A DNA stretch of 19,885 nt from positions 1 through 19,885 of the forward strand of contig NZ_JADYUF010000052.1 in NCBI RefSeq assembly GCF_021531655.1. The letters run 5' to 3'. The DNA comes from Leyella stercorea. GTDB lineage: Bacteria > Bacteroidota > Bacteroidia > Bacteroidales > Bacteroidaceae. Shown piece by piece: positions 1 to 9,000 of this stretch; positions within the stretch are counted from its first letter, which is position 1, and every line of letters starts with the position of its first letter. The notes beneath the pieces were generated by a model, which was not told the DNA's origin, did not search any database, and saw only the letters and a list, made by a program, of their open reading frames with translations. The translations under genes were made by a program, and so were the position numbers.

Positions 1-22
1 GGGCTGGGGGTGGGGCTTTTTA

Positions 23-54
23 TTTGGATTATTCAATATTTTTCACTAACTTTG
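23..54 (+). promoter_or_regulatory. Bacteroidota-type promoter of the AraC-family gene
   Basis: TTTG at 23-26 and TAACTTTG at 47-54 are separated by 20 bp, an exact fit to the Bacteroidota primary sigma factor pattern (TTTG, 19-21 bp, TAnnTTTG). The predicted transcript would start near 60 and leave a leader of about 15-20 nt before the ATG at 77. This short leader supports that start. The G-rich stretch at 1-16 is at the window edge and cannot be interpreted. Confidence 0.8.
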
Positions 55-76
55 CCACAAACATACGGCAGGAGCG

Positions 77-952
77 ATGAAGAATAGCAATAACGGCATT
101 GATATACTCGAACAGCAGATGGCCAACAATGAGGACATCTGCTGTTCGTGTGGTAATATAAATTCTTTTCCAAAGGTATTTTTCGACAACTATAAGGTTG
201 CCGATGTGGGCATCATTGTGTGTACATCGGGCAAATTCAAAATCAGTTGCAATAATGTGGAGTATGTGGTAAACAAGGACGAGACGGCATTTCTGTCGCG
301 CGACGTTTACTTCTCCATCACCAGCCACAGCAACGACTGCTCTGTGGTAATCATTCTATATAGTGTCGACTCCATACGCGACATTCTGGGCAGCACCATT
401 GTCGGAATGAAATTCATCGAGATGCTCAATCCACGAGACTGCTGGGTAATGCACACCGGACACGAAAGCGAGCTGACAAAATATTCCGAACTGCTGGCTG
501 TAGGCAACAGCGACGACAACGTATTCGCAGCCAATGAGCGCCGACTGCTACTGCTGTCGCTCACCTACCGGCTCTGTGGTATATTCCGAGAAATATCAAA
601 AGACGGCGACAATGCCTCAAGCCGCAAACTCGAGACCTACATGCAGCTGATGCAACTCATTGACCAATATCACACCCATGAGCGTGGCGTAAAGTTCTAT
701 GCAGACCGTCTGTGTCTGTCGCCCAAATATCTTACGTCGCTCGTCAAGTCGGTGTCGGGCAGCAGCGTACAGCAATTGGTGTTCAAGGCTATAACCAAAA
801 AAGCCATTTTCTTAATAACCACTACCGACAAGAGCATTAAGGAAATAGCCGACCTACTGAACTTTCCCAATGCCTCAGCATTCGGCACATTCTTCAAGAA
901 ACAAGTGGGAATGTCGCCAGTGAACTATAGGCAAAAAAAGTATGACACATAA
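77..952 (+). CDS. AraC-family transcriptional regulator
   Basis: This 291-aa protein is a predicted cytoplasmic DNA-binding regulator. The C-terminal part (about residues 196-287) has the two helix-turn-helix units of the AraC/XylS domain: the first around residues 205-228 (VKFYADRLCLSPKYLTSLVK) and the second around 253-281, with the typical SIKEIADLLNF and FFKKQVGMSPVNYR segments that close the domain. The N-terminal 190 residues form a divergent sensor part without a recognisable ligand pocket; its spacing suggests a cupin-like fold, as in other small Bacteroidota AraC proteins. The start at 77 follows a well-placed promoter (23-54). Its target is unknown. No shared operator with the large downstream operon is visible, and the gene is somewhat richer in G+C than that operon, so a link to it is not supported. 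Confidence 0.93.
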   Translation: MKNSNNGIDILEQQMANNEDICCSCGNINSFPKVFFDNYKVADVGIIVCTSGKFKISCNNVEYVVNKDETAFLSRDVYFSITSHSNDCSVVIILYSVDSIRDILGSTIVGMKFIEMLNPRDCWVMHTGHESELTKYSELLAVGNSDDNVFAANERRLLLLSLTYRLCGIFREISKDGDNASSRKLETYMQLMQLIDQYHTHERGVKFYADRLCLSPKYLTSLVKSVSGSSVQQLVFKAITKKAIFLITTTDKSIKEIADLLNFPNASAFGTFFKKQVGMSPVNYRQKKYDT

Positions 953-989
953 CCCATTGTTTAAAGTCCACAAAATAGTCAGAAGTCAT

Positions 990-1085
990 AAACTGCATGA
1001 TTCTTATGCAGTTTTCAGTAAAAACTGCATAGATTTCATGCAGAAATCCCTCAAAACCGCATAGTTTTTATGCAAAATTAAGTAT
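990..1085 (+). repeat. Three 32-bp-spaced dyad repeats (likely operator array)
   Basis: Three copies of AAAC[T/C]GCAT-N7-ATGCA begin at 990, 1022 and 1054, exactly 32 bp apart. The first copy is a perfect 9-bp inverted repeat (AAACTGCAT, 7-nt loop, ATGCAGTTT, 990-1014). The other two keep the left half and the ATGCA core but degenerate at the outer right end. A 32-bp period is close to three turns of B-DNA, so dimers bound to the copies would sit on one face. The third copy covers the -33 region of the following promoter, which suggests repression. The first copy could also act as a weak terminator hairpin for the AraC gene. The binding protein is unknown. Confidence 0.75.
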
Positions 1086-1090
1086 ATTTG
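1083..1090 (+). promoter_or_regulatory. Promoter -7 element of the AAA_14 ATPase gene
   Basis: TATATTTG matches TAnnTTTG. No clear TTTG is seen 19-21 bp upstream, because that region is occupied by the third dyad repeat. Transcription would start near 1096, only about 12 nt before the ATG at 1108. Confidence 0.65.
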
Positions 1091-1107
1091 CAAAAAAAGC
1101 AGATGAT

Positions 1108-2277
1108 ATGGAACAATTATTTGAATATTTCAAGCGCAAGCTCAACGAAACTCCTACCGACTTAGTAAGATATAAGTATGGGGAAATAGAATGGAGAGGA
1201 CACGCCTTCGGACTGGTCGGACCGCGAGGCGTTGGTAAGTCAACAATGCTCTTGCAACATATCAAGACGCAATTGGAAATAAAGAACACACTTTATGTAT
1301 CGGCCGACCATCTTTATTTTACATCACACACTCTTGTAGATTTAGCTGACCGCTTCTATAAAATGGGAGGCAAACATCTTTTCATTGACGAGATTCACAA
1401 GTACGACGGATGGTCGGCCGAAGTGAAGCAGATATTTGACAGTTACTCGGATTTACAATTAGTCATTTCGGGGTCTTCCATCCTTGAAATAACCAAAGGC
1501 ATGGCCGACCTCAGTCGTCGTGTTCCAATATATGAGATGCAGGGACTATCGTTTAGAGAATACCTACACTTATTCCATGGCATAAAAATGGATGTTGTCA
1601 ATATGGAAAAACTCTTACACCATGAGTATGAGATTCCTGGAATAGACCATCCACTACCATTGTTTCATGACTATTTGCGACGAGGATATTATCCGTTTGG
1701 CAGTGATGCTGCATACGATATAGAATTGATGCAAGTTGTAGTACAAACGATGGAAAGCGACATTCCTATATATCTGAACACTAATGTATCAGTTGGCAGA
1801 AAACTGAAACAACTGCTTATGGTTGTGGCTGAAAGTGTACCATTTAAGCCAGTTATGCAAAAACTGGCTGATGTGACAGGTATAAACCGCAACTATATTC
1901 AAGACTATCTGATGTATATGGAGCGTGCAGGAATGATAGCCCAACTGCGAGATGCTGTAGGTGGCATTAGAGGTCTTGGCAAAACCGAAAAAATATATCT
2001 GGACAATACCAATCTTATATATGTGCTTGCTCCCAAACGGGCAGACATAGGCAATATAAGAGAAACATTCTTTATGAACCAAATGCGTATTGCAGGTGAT
2101 GTAATGTGTTCGCCTGTATCCGATTTTCTTGTGGACGGCATGACTTTTGAAATTGGCGGACGTAAAAAGGGACAGAAACAGATTTCAGAAGTCAACAATG
2201 GATATGTGGTGAAAGATGACATTGAAACAGGCTATGCCAATGTACTTCCACTATGGGCTTTCGGACTATTGTATTGA
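1108..2277 (+). CDS. AAA_14/DUF4143-type ATPase
   Basis: This 389-aa protein has the layout of the Bacteroidota AAA_14 plus DUF4143 ATPases. Walker A is GPRGVGKS (residues 38-45), Walker B is LFIDEIHKY (about 91-99), and VISGSS (119-124) is the usual sensor strand, followed by the family-typical RRVPIYEMQGLSFREYL segment. The C-terminal part (about 205-350) is DUF4143-like and includes a helical region that could be a winged helix. The family is widespread and functionally uncharacterised, with toxin-antitoxin-like or stress roles often suggested. The gene stands alone under its own promoter, immediately downstream of the 32-bp dyad array, which probably governs it. No predicted terminator follows it, but the next operon has its own promoter, so it is likely a separate unit. 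Confidence 0.9.
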   Translation: MEQLFEYFKRKLNETPTDLVRYKYGEIEWRGHAFGLVGPRGVGKSTMLLQHIKTQLEIKNTLYVSADHLYFTSHTLVDLADRFYKMGGKHLFIDEIHKYDGWSAEVKQIFDSYSDLQLVISGSSILEITKGMADLSRRVPIYEMQGLSFREYLHLFHGIKMDVVNMEKLLHHEYEIPGIDHPLPLFHDYLRRGYYPFGSDAAYDIELMQVVVQTMESDIPIYLNTNVSVGRKLKQLLMVVAESVPFKPVMQKLADVTGINRNYIQDYLMYMERAGMIAQLRDAVGGIRGLGKTEKIYLDNTNLIYVLAPKRADIGNIRETFFMNQMRIAGDVMCSPVSDFLVDGMTFEIGGRKKGQKQISEVNNGYVVKDDIETGYANVLPLWAFGLLY

Positions 2278-2353
2278 TATCACATAATATTAAAGAAAAT
2301 ATTAACAAATACAATAATTTTTACTTGACCACTGCTATTTTTTATATTTACTC

Positions 2354-2385
2354 TTGTGCTTTTCCAAAAAATTGACGTATCTTTG
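2354..2385 (+). promoter_or_regulatory. Promoter of the large NTPase operon
   Basis: TTG at 2354-2356 and TATCTTTG at 2378-2385 are separated by 21 bp, fitting the Bacteroidota promoter pattern. The transcript would start near 2391 and carry a leader of roughly 90 nt before the first ORF at 2480. No equally good TAnnTTTG was found in the other intergenic gaps of the operon, so this is probably the main promoter for all ten genes. The rest of the 2278-2353 gap is AT-rich with no feature recognised. Confidence 0.7.
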
Positions 2386-2422
2386 CATATAACTAACATT
2401 CATTAACCCAAATATAATAACG

Positions 2423-2451
2423 GTCTGCATCCTTAAAAAAGGATTGCAGAC
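2423..2451 (+). promoter_or_regulatory. Stable hairpin in the operon leader
   Basis: GTCTGCATCCTT (2423-2434) pairs with AAGGATTGCAGAC (2439-2451), leaving a single bulged A and a four-A loop. It lies between the predicted promoter and the first ORF, inside the roughly 90-nt leader. No run of T follows, so it is not a standard intrinsic terminator. It could control mRNA stability or early termination, or be a protein-binding site. Confidence 0.6.
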
Positions 2452-2479
2452 TATGATATTTCCAAAAACCTAAAATAAT

Positions 2480-2662
2480 ATGAATGCCGCAATTATCTTG
2501 ATTATTCTCGGAATAATCATATGGATTATAGTACCTAATTTCATTTCTGGCAGCAAGAAAAACAAAGCCAGGAAACAAAAGGTTATGGCTTGCAAGGTTA
2601 TAGGCTGGCTGCTTATTTTCCTTGGAATCTATAACGCAATTTCTACATTATTAGGAGATTAA
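2480..2662 (+). CDS. Small two-helix membrane protein
   Basis: This 60-aa protein has no family I recognise. It has a strongly hydrophobic N-terminal helix (about residues 3-22, ILIILGIIIWIIVP), a basic cytoplasm-type loop (SGSKKNKARKQK, 24-35) and a second hydrophobic helix (about 38-56). The positive loop predicts both termini outside and the loop inside. The ATG at 2480 follows an A-rich leader. The gene is the first of the operon and lies 18 nt before the vWA lipoprotein gene, so a role as an inner-membrane partner of that lipoprotein or of the membrane GTPase is possible but unproven. It is unlikely to be a chance ORF because it uses the same frame and spacing style as the rest of the operon and has clear membrane topology. 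Confidence 0.7.
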   Translation: MNAAIILIILGIIIWIIVPNFISGSKKNKARKQKVMACKVIGWLLIFLGIYNAISTLLGD

Positions 2663-2680
2663 ACAAAAAAAATAACAAAT

Positions 2681-4018
2681 ATGAAAAATTATTTTTCTAA
2701 ATTCGGTGCAACTGTTCTATTTGCATCCATGACGGCAATGTTCGTCTCATGTGGCTCTTCCAGAGTTGAAGACTTAAGTAAGATCAAAGATTTTCATTAT
2801 TCAACCACAAAAAGTTTCTCAAACAAGCTTGCCACTGACAAGAGTAATAAAGGCGGTAGCTGCGTTGATTTGTATATTGACTATTCAGACTGCATGACTA
2901 CAGCTGCCAGTTCAAAATACTATCAAAGCGTACAACCTGCTATTATTGCCTGTACTCCGAATTATTATTCTATTAAAGGTAATGACATAACGTTCGAGAG
3001 CAATGACAAGATGAAAGTTCATCAGTTGCTAAACTCCATCACCAATGTCGACTACTCTAACATAAAGGGAGCAGTAGACAGTATCCTTTTGAAGAAAAGA
3101 GAGGCTATACTTATCACTGACGGAGAATTCTACCAGCAGGGCATTGGTGCAAACCTTAACAATCCATATCTTGCAGACGAGTTTAAGAAATGGCTAAACG
3201 ACGGACATGACATTTACGTTTATAGCGAGCCTTATACATCCGCAGGTTTCACAAAGAACAGATACTATATGCTCTTTACAGACCATCGTTTAGACAATAA
3301 TATCCAGGAGATATTCTCACGCAATGCCCCCAAGGACGATGCAGTAAAGATGGTACACCTCTATAGTGGCATTCCTTCAGCCAAAGTCGGAAATTCAGGA
3401 GTTCTTTTCAATGAGCAACTTCTCATAACTCCCGATGCTGAGATCAATCCGGCAATGTCATACGAATGCCATACAATGGATGCAGCGTGGGATGATGTTC
3501 AGAAATATGTACTCAATGCAACAGACGATAATGGAAATGCCATAAAGGGTGGCGACTTCTTCTTCAAGGGAATTGACATAGAAGTTACAGAGGTCGATGC
3601 ATATAAACCTTCAGAGATTGAAGTAAAATGTTATCAGATAAGCGATTTGTATGAAAATTTCAATCCTAAAAAAGACAAGATTACGCTACCACAACCATTA
3701 GAAAACATGTTCGTTATTGACGAAGCTGCATGGAAGAAAGGGAACGTAGTTGTCAAACTGCATCCTGACTTTGACGGTTCTTCACTAAATGGGACATCGG
3801 GCAACCTTCTAAGAATTGACATTTGCGTAAAGAAGTCAAAAGAAAACTTTACTGACAATGAAAATATTGGAGGTAAATTTAAATTCGATTCTCCATGGGG
3901 ATACAACACTTCGATATACGAAAGTTTGAAACAGACTCTCCTTGACCCGTCTATAAGTCCTGAAAATAGCGGTGACCCTATAATATATACTGTTTACCTA
4001 TCGACATTTACACTTTAA
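2681..4018 (+). CDS. Lipoprotein with a vWA-like metal-binding domain
   Basis: This 445-aa protein begins with a lipoprotein signal peptide ending in the lipobox FVSC (lipidated Cys24). A von Willebrand A-like domain follows. The strand-loop LYIDYSDCM (64-72) matches the metal-ion-dependent adhesion site motif DxSxS with Cys71 in place of the last Ser, and AILITDGEFYQ (about 142-152) is the conserved second strand with its Asp147-Gly148. The remainder, about residues 200-445, looks beta-rich and has no recognised family. The domain would act outside the cytoplasm, binding a protein through a divalent metal. It is the second gene of the operon, 29 nt before the next small membrane protein. vWA domains are common in NTP-dependent conflict systems but are usually cytoplasmic there, so an exported, lipidated version is unusual. 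Confidence 0.8.
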   Translation: MKNYFSKFGATVLFASMTAMFVSCGSSRVEDLSKIKDFHYSTTKSFSNKLATDKSNKGGSCVDLYIDYSDCMTTAASSKYYQSVQPAIIACTPNYYSIKGNDITFESNDKMKVHQLLNSITNVDYSNIKGAVDSILLKKREAILITDGEFYQQGIGANLNNPYLADEFKKWLNDGHDIYVYSEPYTSAGFTKNRYYMLFTDHRLDNNIQEIFSRNAPKDDAVKMVHLYSGIPSAKVGNSGVLFNEQLLITPDAEINPAMSYECHTMDAAWDDVQKYVLNATDDNGNAIKGGDFFFKGIDIEVTEVDAYKPSEIEVKCYQISDLYENFNPKKDKITLPQPLENMFVIDEAAWKKGNVVVKLHPDFDGSSLNGTSGNLLRIDICVKKSKENFTDNENIGGKFKFDSPWGYNTSIYESLKQTLLDPSISPENSGDPIIYTVYLSTFTL

Positions 4019-4047
4019 CATTAACTAATCAATAAATCACAAATAAC

Positions 4048-4428
4048 ATGGTTACAAAAATCACAACAATGGCTCAGCTTCACCAAGCTGAGATTGCAAC
4101 TTACATGACAGACGCTATCGTTGGTATAGTTTTCATGGTTTTAATTCTTATTGTAGCTAATCTTATTTCATGGCAGCCCGGTGCATATGACAATTCACCC
4201 GCAAAGCGTAAAACATGGTTCTGGATTCTTGGAGTCGCTTCATTGTTCACGAGCCTTGGAATTGATTATTTCACATGGATGAAAAGAATCGAAAAAGCTC
4301 AGTTCGTAAGCGAGTACATTATGCATATGATAGGTGCAGCCATCGTAGGTGTTGTTATCTACGGTATTGTAACATTCATAATATGCAAAATTCAGAAAAA
4401 AGACACAAAATTGGCTTCTATGTTCTAA
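4048..4428 (+). CDS. Three-helix membrane protein, family unknown
   Basis: This 126-aa protein is not recognised. Three hydrophobic segments are visible: about residues 22-42 (AIVGIVFMVLILIVANLI), 57-74 (WFWILGVASLFTSLGIDY) and 91-112 (MIGAAIVGVVIYGIVTFIIC). A basic loop (KRKTW) follows the first, and the C-terminal tail is basic (KIQKKDTK). The protein sits between the vWA lipoprotein and the tubulin-like protein. This is where a transmembrane connector between an envelope sensor and cytoplasmic NTPases might be expected, but that role is inferred from position only. The start at 4048 is followed by a second possible ATG at residue 8; the first gives the tighter spacing to the upstream gene. 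Confidence 0.75.
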   Translation: MVTKITTMAQLHQAEIATYMTDAIVGIVFMVLILIVANLISWQPGAYDNSPAKRKTWFWILGVASLFTSLGIDYFTWMKRIEKAQFVSEYIMHMIGAAIVGVVIYGIVTFIICKIQKKDTKLASMF

Positions 4429-4463
4429 AGCCTGTTATTGTATAACTGTAAAATCTATTAACA

Positions 4464-6023
4464 ATGAACGTATACAATATCATTGCTATAGGTGGAACTG
4501 GCATGCGTTGCGCAGAGTGTGTTGTACACCTCTGCGCAATGGGCATGTTTGATGATACCGAGATAAACCTACTGGCTCTTGATACTGACTACAAGAACGG
4601 TAACTTTAAGAGACTGAAAAACCTTATTGGCAATTATAATAGAATAACTTCAGACCGCGACGGAGTTGCTTCAAACACTTTGTTCTCAGCAAAGATTAAC
4701 TATTATACATTCTCACCAGATTACAGCGCCGGCACCAACTACGATATAGTTGCACATTATAGTGATGCTCAAGCCTCAACCCATGACGACGATGGTGTAA
4801 AATGGCAGGAAAGCGACCTTGTAGACCTTTTCCTAACACCAGAAATGCGCAAAATGGATCTGCAGCATGGCTACAGAGCCCAAACCCAAATGGGATCCAT
4901 GCTAATGTATCATGCCATTAAAGAAGAAGCATACAAGAACAAAGGAAAGGGATCAGACCTCGTAAGATATGTAGAAAATCTTATGACTACACCCGGAAGT
5001 ATAGTATTCTTGTTTGGTTCCGTATTCGGAGGAACAGGTGCCTCTTCTATCCCCGTACTACCTCATGCATTACAAGAAGCAGCCAAAATCCTTTCGAAAG
5101 ATGGTCAAGGCGACCTGCTCTCTAAGAATATGTTTGGAACCGTAATGCTGACCAATTATTTCAGTTTTGACGCACCAAATACAACTGACTCCGTTTTTGC
5201 AACCTCAGACAAATTTGCACTGAACTCACAAGCAGCCCTTTCATTCTACAATGAAGACGAAACTGTAAGATCTACTTATAAGAGACTATATATGATCGGT
5301 AGAGAAAAGCCACGAAATGTATCGCGTCGCGATGCTGAAAGTGTGACTGGAGGTGATGCGCAACGCAATCCTGAAGACTATATCGAACTGGCAGCAGCTT
5401 CTGCAGCATATGATTTCTATCAGAATGCCAAAGCCCATATGGACAAACCGGTATTTGGAGATGAAGCAGAGATATTCTACCGCACGATGTCATCCGACGA
5501 CAATAACAGTCTTTCTTTTGAGTCGTTCTTTGGCACAGACAAAGACAAATTCGCACAAAAATGCGGTATTATGATGGCTTCTGCATTCCTTTTCGGACCA
5601 CAGGATTTTGCAAACAATAGAAGAAGACATGAATCATTCAGGGCATTGACAGAAGAAAATGTCAAGGATATTCGCGACTTCTTCCGTATGTTCTATGATT
5701 TGGAATGTCTTGACGAAAAAGAGCCTGGCAGTGGTTGGATAAAACAAATGCAGGAATCGGCTATAGAACAAGGCTACCAAGGCTTTCTCTTTAATCAAGC
5801 AGCATACAGTACGGCACCAAATACTGCAGGAAAATTCAAATACAACGAAAAACTTTTCCCCGAAACATCAAAGTACCACTACTCTGTAAGTCTTATCAGT
5901 AGCGCTTATGATACATTCAAAAAAGAATTCGGAGATAACGTTTTTGGCGACAGCGACAAAACTGCCGTATCTGCACTATTGAAGCGTACATACGATACCT
6001 TTACTAAACTTTATGGTTTCTAA
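4464..6023 (+). CDS. Tubulin/FtsZ-like GTPase
   Basis: This 519-aa protein resembles the bacterial tubulin-like family (Pfam Tub_2). The N-terminal strand and nucleotide loop IIAIGGTGMRC (residues 6-16) match the first glycine-rich loop of this family, followed by a strand ending in LLALDTD. The segment FLFGSVFGGTGASS (about 182-195) corresponds to the tubulin signature loop GGGTGSG, with Gly189-Gly190-Thr191-Gly192. The C-terminal 200 residues are helical and divergent, as in other Tub_2 proteins. It would be expected to bind GTP and perhaps polymerise in the cytoplasm. It lies 17 nt before the Hsp70/actin-like gene, so the two products are probably made together. It is not the cell-division FtsZ, which has a different context and a canonical signature. 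Confidence 0.85.
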   Translation: MNVYNIIAIGGTGMRCAECVVHLCAMGMFDDTEINLLALDTDYKNGNFKRLKNLIGNYNRITSDRDGVASNTLFSAKINYYTFSPDYSAGTNYDIVAHYSDAQASTHDDDGVKWQESDLVDLFLTPEMRKMDLQHGYRAQTQMGSMLMYHAIKEEAYKNKGKGSDLVRYVENLMTTPGSIVFLFGSVFGGTGASSIPVLPHALQEAAKILSKDGQGDLLSKNMFGTVMLTNYFSFDAPNTTDSVFATSDKFALNSQAALSFYNEDETVRSTYKRLYMIGREKPRNVSRRDAESVTGGDAQRNPEDYIELAAASAAYDFYQNAKAHMDKPVFGDEAEIFYRTMSSDDNNSLSFESFFGTDKDKFAQKCGIMMASAFLFGPQDFANNRRRHESFRALTEENVKDIRDFFRMFYDLECLDEKEPGSGWIKQMQESAIEQGYQGFLFNQAAYSTAPNTAGKFKYNEKLFPETSKYHYSVSLISSAYDTFKKEFGDNVFGDSDKTAVSALLKRTYDTFTKLYGF

Positions 6024-6040
6024 CTTATACACTACTGAAA

Positions 6041-9000
6041 ATGGCAATAACAAATAACCTTTTACCAAAGTGTATCAAAGGTCATGACACACAGCAGGCA
6101 AAGCCGAATTCATGGGAAAAAATGGGAATGCCTGAACAGTTTATCGATAGTATAGATACCACTGGCGGTGAACTGAATGATGCAGCAAAGTTTAATCTTT
6201 TAGTTTCGAGCGTACCATCACCCTGGGCAAGAGTACATCTTACCCAGCATGCCATTATGGCAAAAGAAGATAAGACCGATACAAGAACCTTGTCTCAGTT
6301 CTATTCTTTCTTGTGCAGCGAATGGCGTGGACTGATTGCAGCATACGTTCTCTATCCTGAAGATTTCGAATTGACAAAACCTATAGAGCTTGTATCCAAG
6401 GATATAACTAGACGTTCAGGAAAATTCGACATACTGAGTACATATGCTGAAATGCTCTTCGAGAATGAAGCTTTATGGAAGTACGAAAAGGGACAGTTGG
6501 AGAGACCTAAAATGCAGATTCTCTACTATCATAACGGCGACCAACGTTATCCTGTAGGTGGTACATCTCCCTTCAGTATTCTTTTCTCTGGAATGAATTA
6601 CATGATGCCCGTTGATGAACAAAGAATATACTGGATTGTTGACGGCAAATTCCAAGATCCTGCAGACATAAAATTTGAAACATATTACAAGGAAGGTGAA
6701 GCCAAATTCAATGATAAGCATTTCAACAATCTGAAGAAGCTTTACTCATTCTTGAATGGTGTTCAAAAGAACTCTTCAAATTATATTGAGACTTTAAAGG
6801 GTATTTGGGAAAGTTCTCACAACAACGAAAACTCACCAAGTACTACAGATGCAAGATATAATATTGTAGAGCGAGTTCTCAATGCTGCTATAGCTGCATG
6901 GATGGATGAGATCCGTATCATATTGGGCAATGTTGCCGAGAGATCGAAAAACATTCCCGTAAACCACAAGAGACCAGAAGGTCCGCTTGGCGAACTTCTT
7001 AACATAAAAGCAGCATACTACTGGAGAAATAATGCTTTCTACACCAAACCTTTTGAAAAATCCGAACTGAGTCAGGAAAATCACGAGGTTCTTGTTAAAG
7101 ATGTGGAAAGTCTGTTCATAAGTAGTGACTATCTTGCCCTATGGCGTGATTGTGCAATACCAATGACCGACAGATCAGGAAAGCCTACTTCACGAATGGA
7201 GCACGATTACCGCATGTCGCCTATACATTTTATAAAAGCAGAAGAAAACGGCAAGACTTGGTTTCTCGCAGTTCCTCTTAGTGAATATGCTCTTACAGAT
7301 GTATTCAAGCAGGAATTTGTACCAATCATTGAAGGTACTAATGAGAACGTAAAGATACAGGCAGAAAAGAACGGAAAACGAGTTGACGTTTATCTTAAAG
7401 CACGCATTGATGCAGAAGGCGAGTGGGTCAATATACGTAATCGTTCATTTATTGTGGAAACTCCAGATCAGACAAAGAAAGTGTTCGCATGGCCCAACTT
7501 CTGCTCTTCAAAATGGCAGAAATACTACTATTATAGTGAGTTCCCTACAAATGCCACAAAGGATGTCCAGATGGTTCCTGTCTTCGAAGACATGGCCGAC
7601 ATTGAAGACATGAACAATACAGAATCATGGTCAAAGGACGCATTCCTTAAGATGATTAAGTATCCGGCAACAGCTACAACCGATGCGCACGCCTACGAAA
7701 TCATCAGGACAAACAAGCCCTTGCGTAGAATCAAAATACGCAAGCGTATAGGTAATGGCATATATGACTTAGGATGGCTTGTTGTACGTCAAGTAAGCTA
7801 CAATACCCTTGATACACCTCAAGGCATGCAAACCATTCCTGATTCAGATAACCTTTCACCAACAACAGTAGGATTTGACTTCGGTAGTACCAACTCATGT
7901 GCATATTATTGCGGTCAAGGCTCTAACGACATTCGACCTATTCCGTTTACAAATAGACGTTTAGCCATAATTGGATTTGACAATAAACCCATTGACACTG
8001 CTGAACCCAATGAACTGCTCTTCATCTCAAACGAAGAACCGATCAATAAGAATGGCCAGATCAAGTCATGGCTACATGAACACGATCAAATGTTTATTGA
8101 TCCGTCAAAGATGGGTGAAGAGTTGGTTGGAGGTGTGCCCGTTAACGAAACAAACATTACGGTCAAGAGCATGAACCGTTATGATATTACCACCAATGCC
8201 GGCAAACTTCATTACAATATGAAATGGCTCGTTGACAATGACGGTACACGCAGAAAGAAGGCCTTCATGAAAATGGTATGGATTCAGATATGCGCAGACT
8301 TGTTTGCAGAAAACCTGTATCCACAAACATTAAATTGGTCATACCCGAGTGCTATGGGCTCTAGAGACATGAGTGCTTTGGAAGATATATTTGCAGACAT
8401 TCCATCACCTTGTCCTAATTATTGCGTAAAGGAAAAGAACTCCTTCACCGAAGCTGAAGCTGTATGTTCATACTTCCTTGACAAAAAAATATCACTTGAG
8501 CCCGACAATCTTTTTGTAGGTATTGACATAGGCGGTTCTACATCAGATATACTTGTGCTTGGAAAAGAAGCCCAGCAAGTTCATGAGACTGAAAATCGTC
8601 CCATTGACAATCATATTGCTCAAACTGCACACGACATTACAGCTACATCCCCTCAAACCAACTACGATGAACTCGGTCGTAAAGAACTATGCAACCTTGT
8701 TCGTGAACGGGGTCTTGCAGGTAAAGTAGAACTTGATGAACTTGGCAGAAGTGAGATAGTGGACTTCCTTAAAGCTAACGAAGCACAAGCTGAAGTTGAC
8801 TATGATGAAATGAGCCGTAAGGAACTTTGCGACATCGTTCGCGAACGTGGTCTTGCCGGTAAGGTTGACCTTGACGAGCTGAGCAGATCAGAAATCATTG
8901 AATACCTAAAAGCCAATGAATGTCCCGCTCAAGTTGACTATGACGAACTCAGCCGTAAAGAACTTTGTGATCTTGTTCGTGAACGTGGTCTTGCTGGTAA

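Noticed and set aside
29..328. Antisense open frames throughout the window, including this one over the AraC gene
   Set aside because: They overlap well-supported genes, have no promoter or recognisable domain, and have compositions expected of reverse-complement shadows.
990..1085. Three 32-bp-spaced repeats as a short CRISPR array
   Set aside because: There is no constant spacer length with unique content; the copies directly abut, are dyad-symmetric, degenerate toward the promoter and run into its -7 element, which fits an operator array better.
2423..2451. Hairpin as the terminator of the AAA_14 ATPase gene
   Set aside because: It lies 145 nt after the stop codon, downstream of a good promoter, and is not followed by a T-run.
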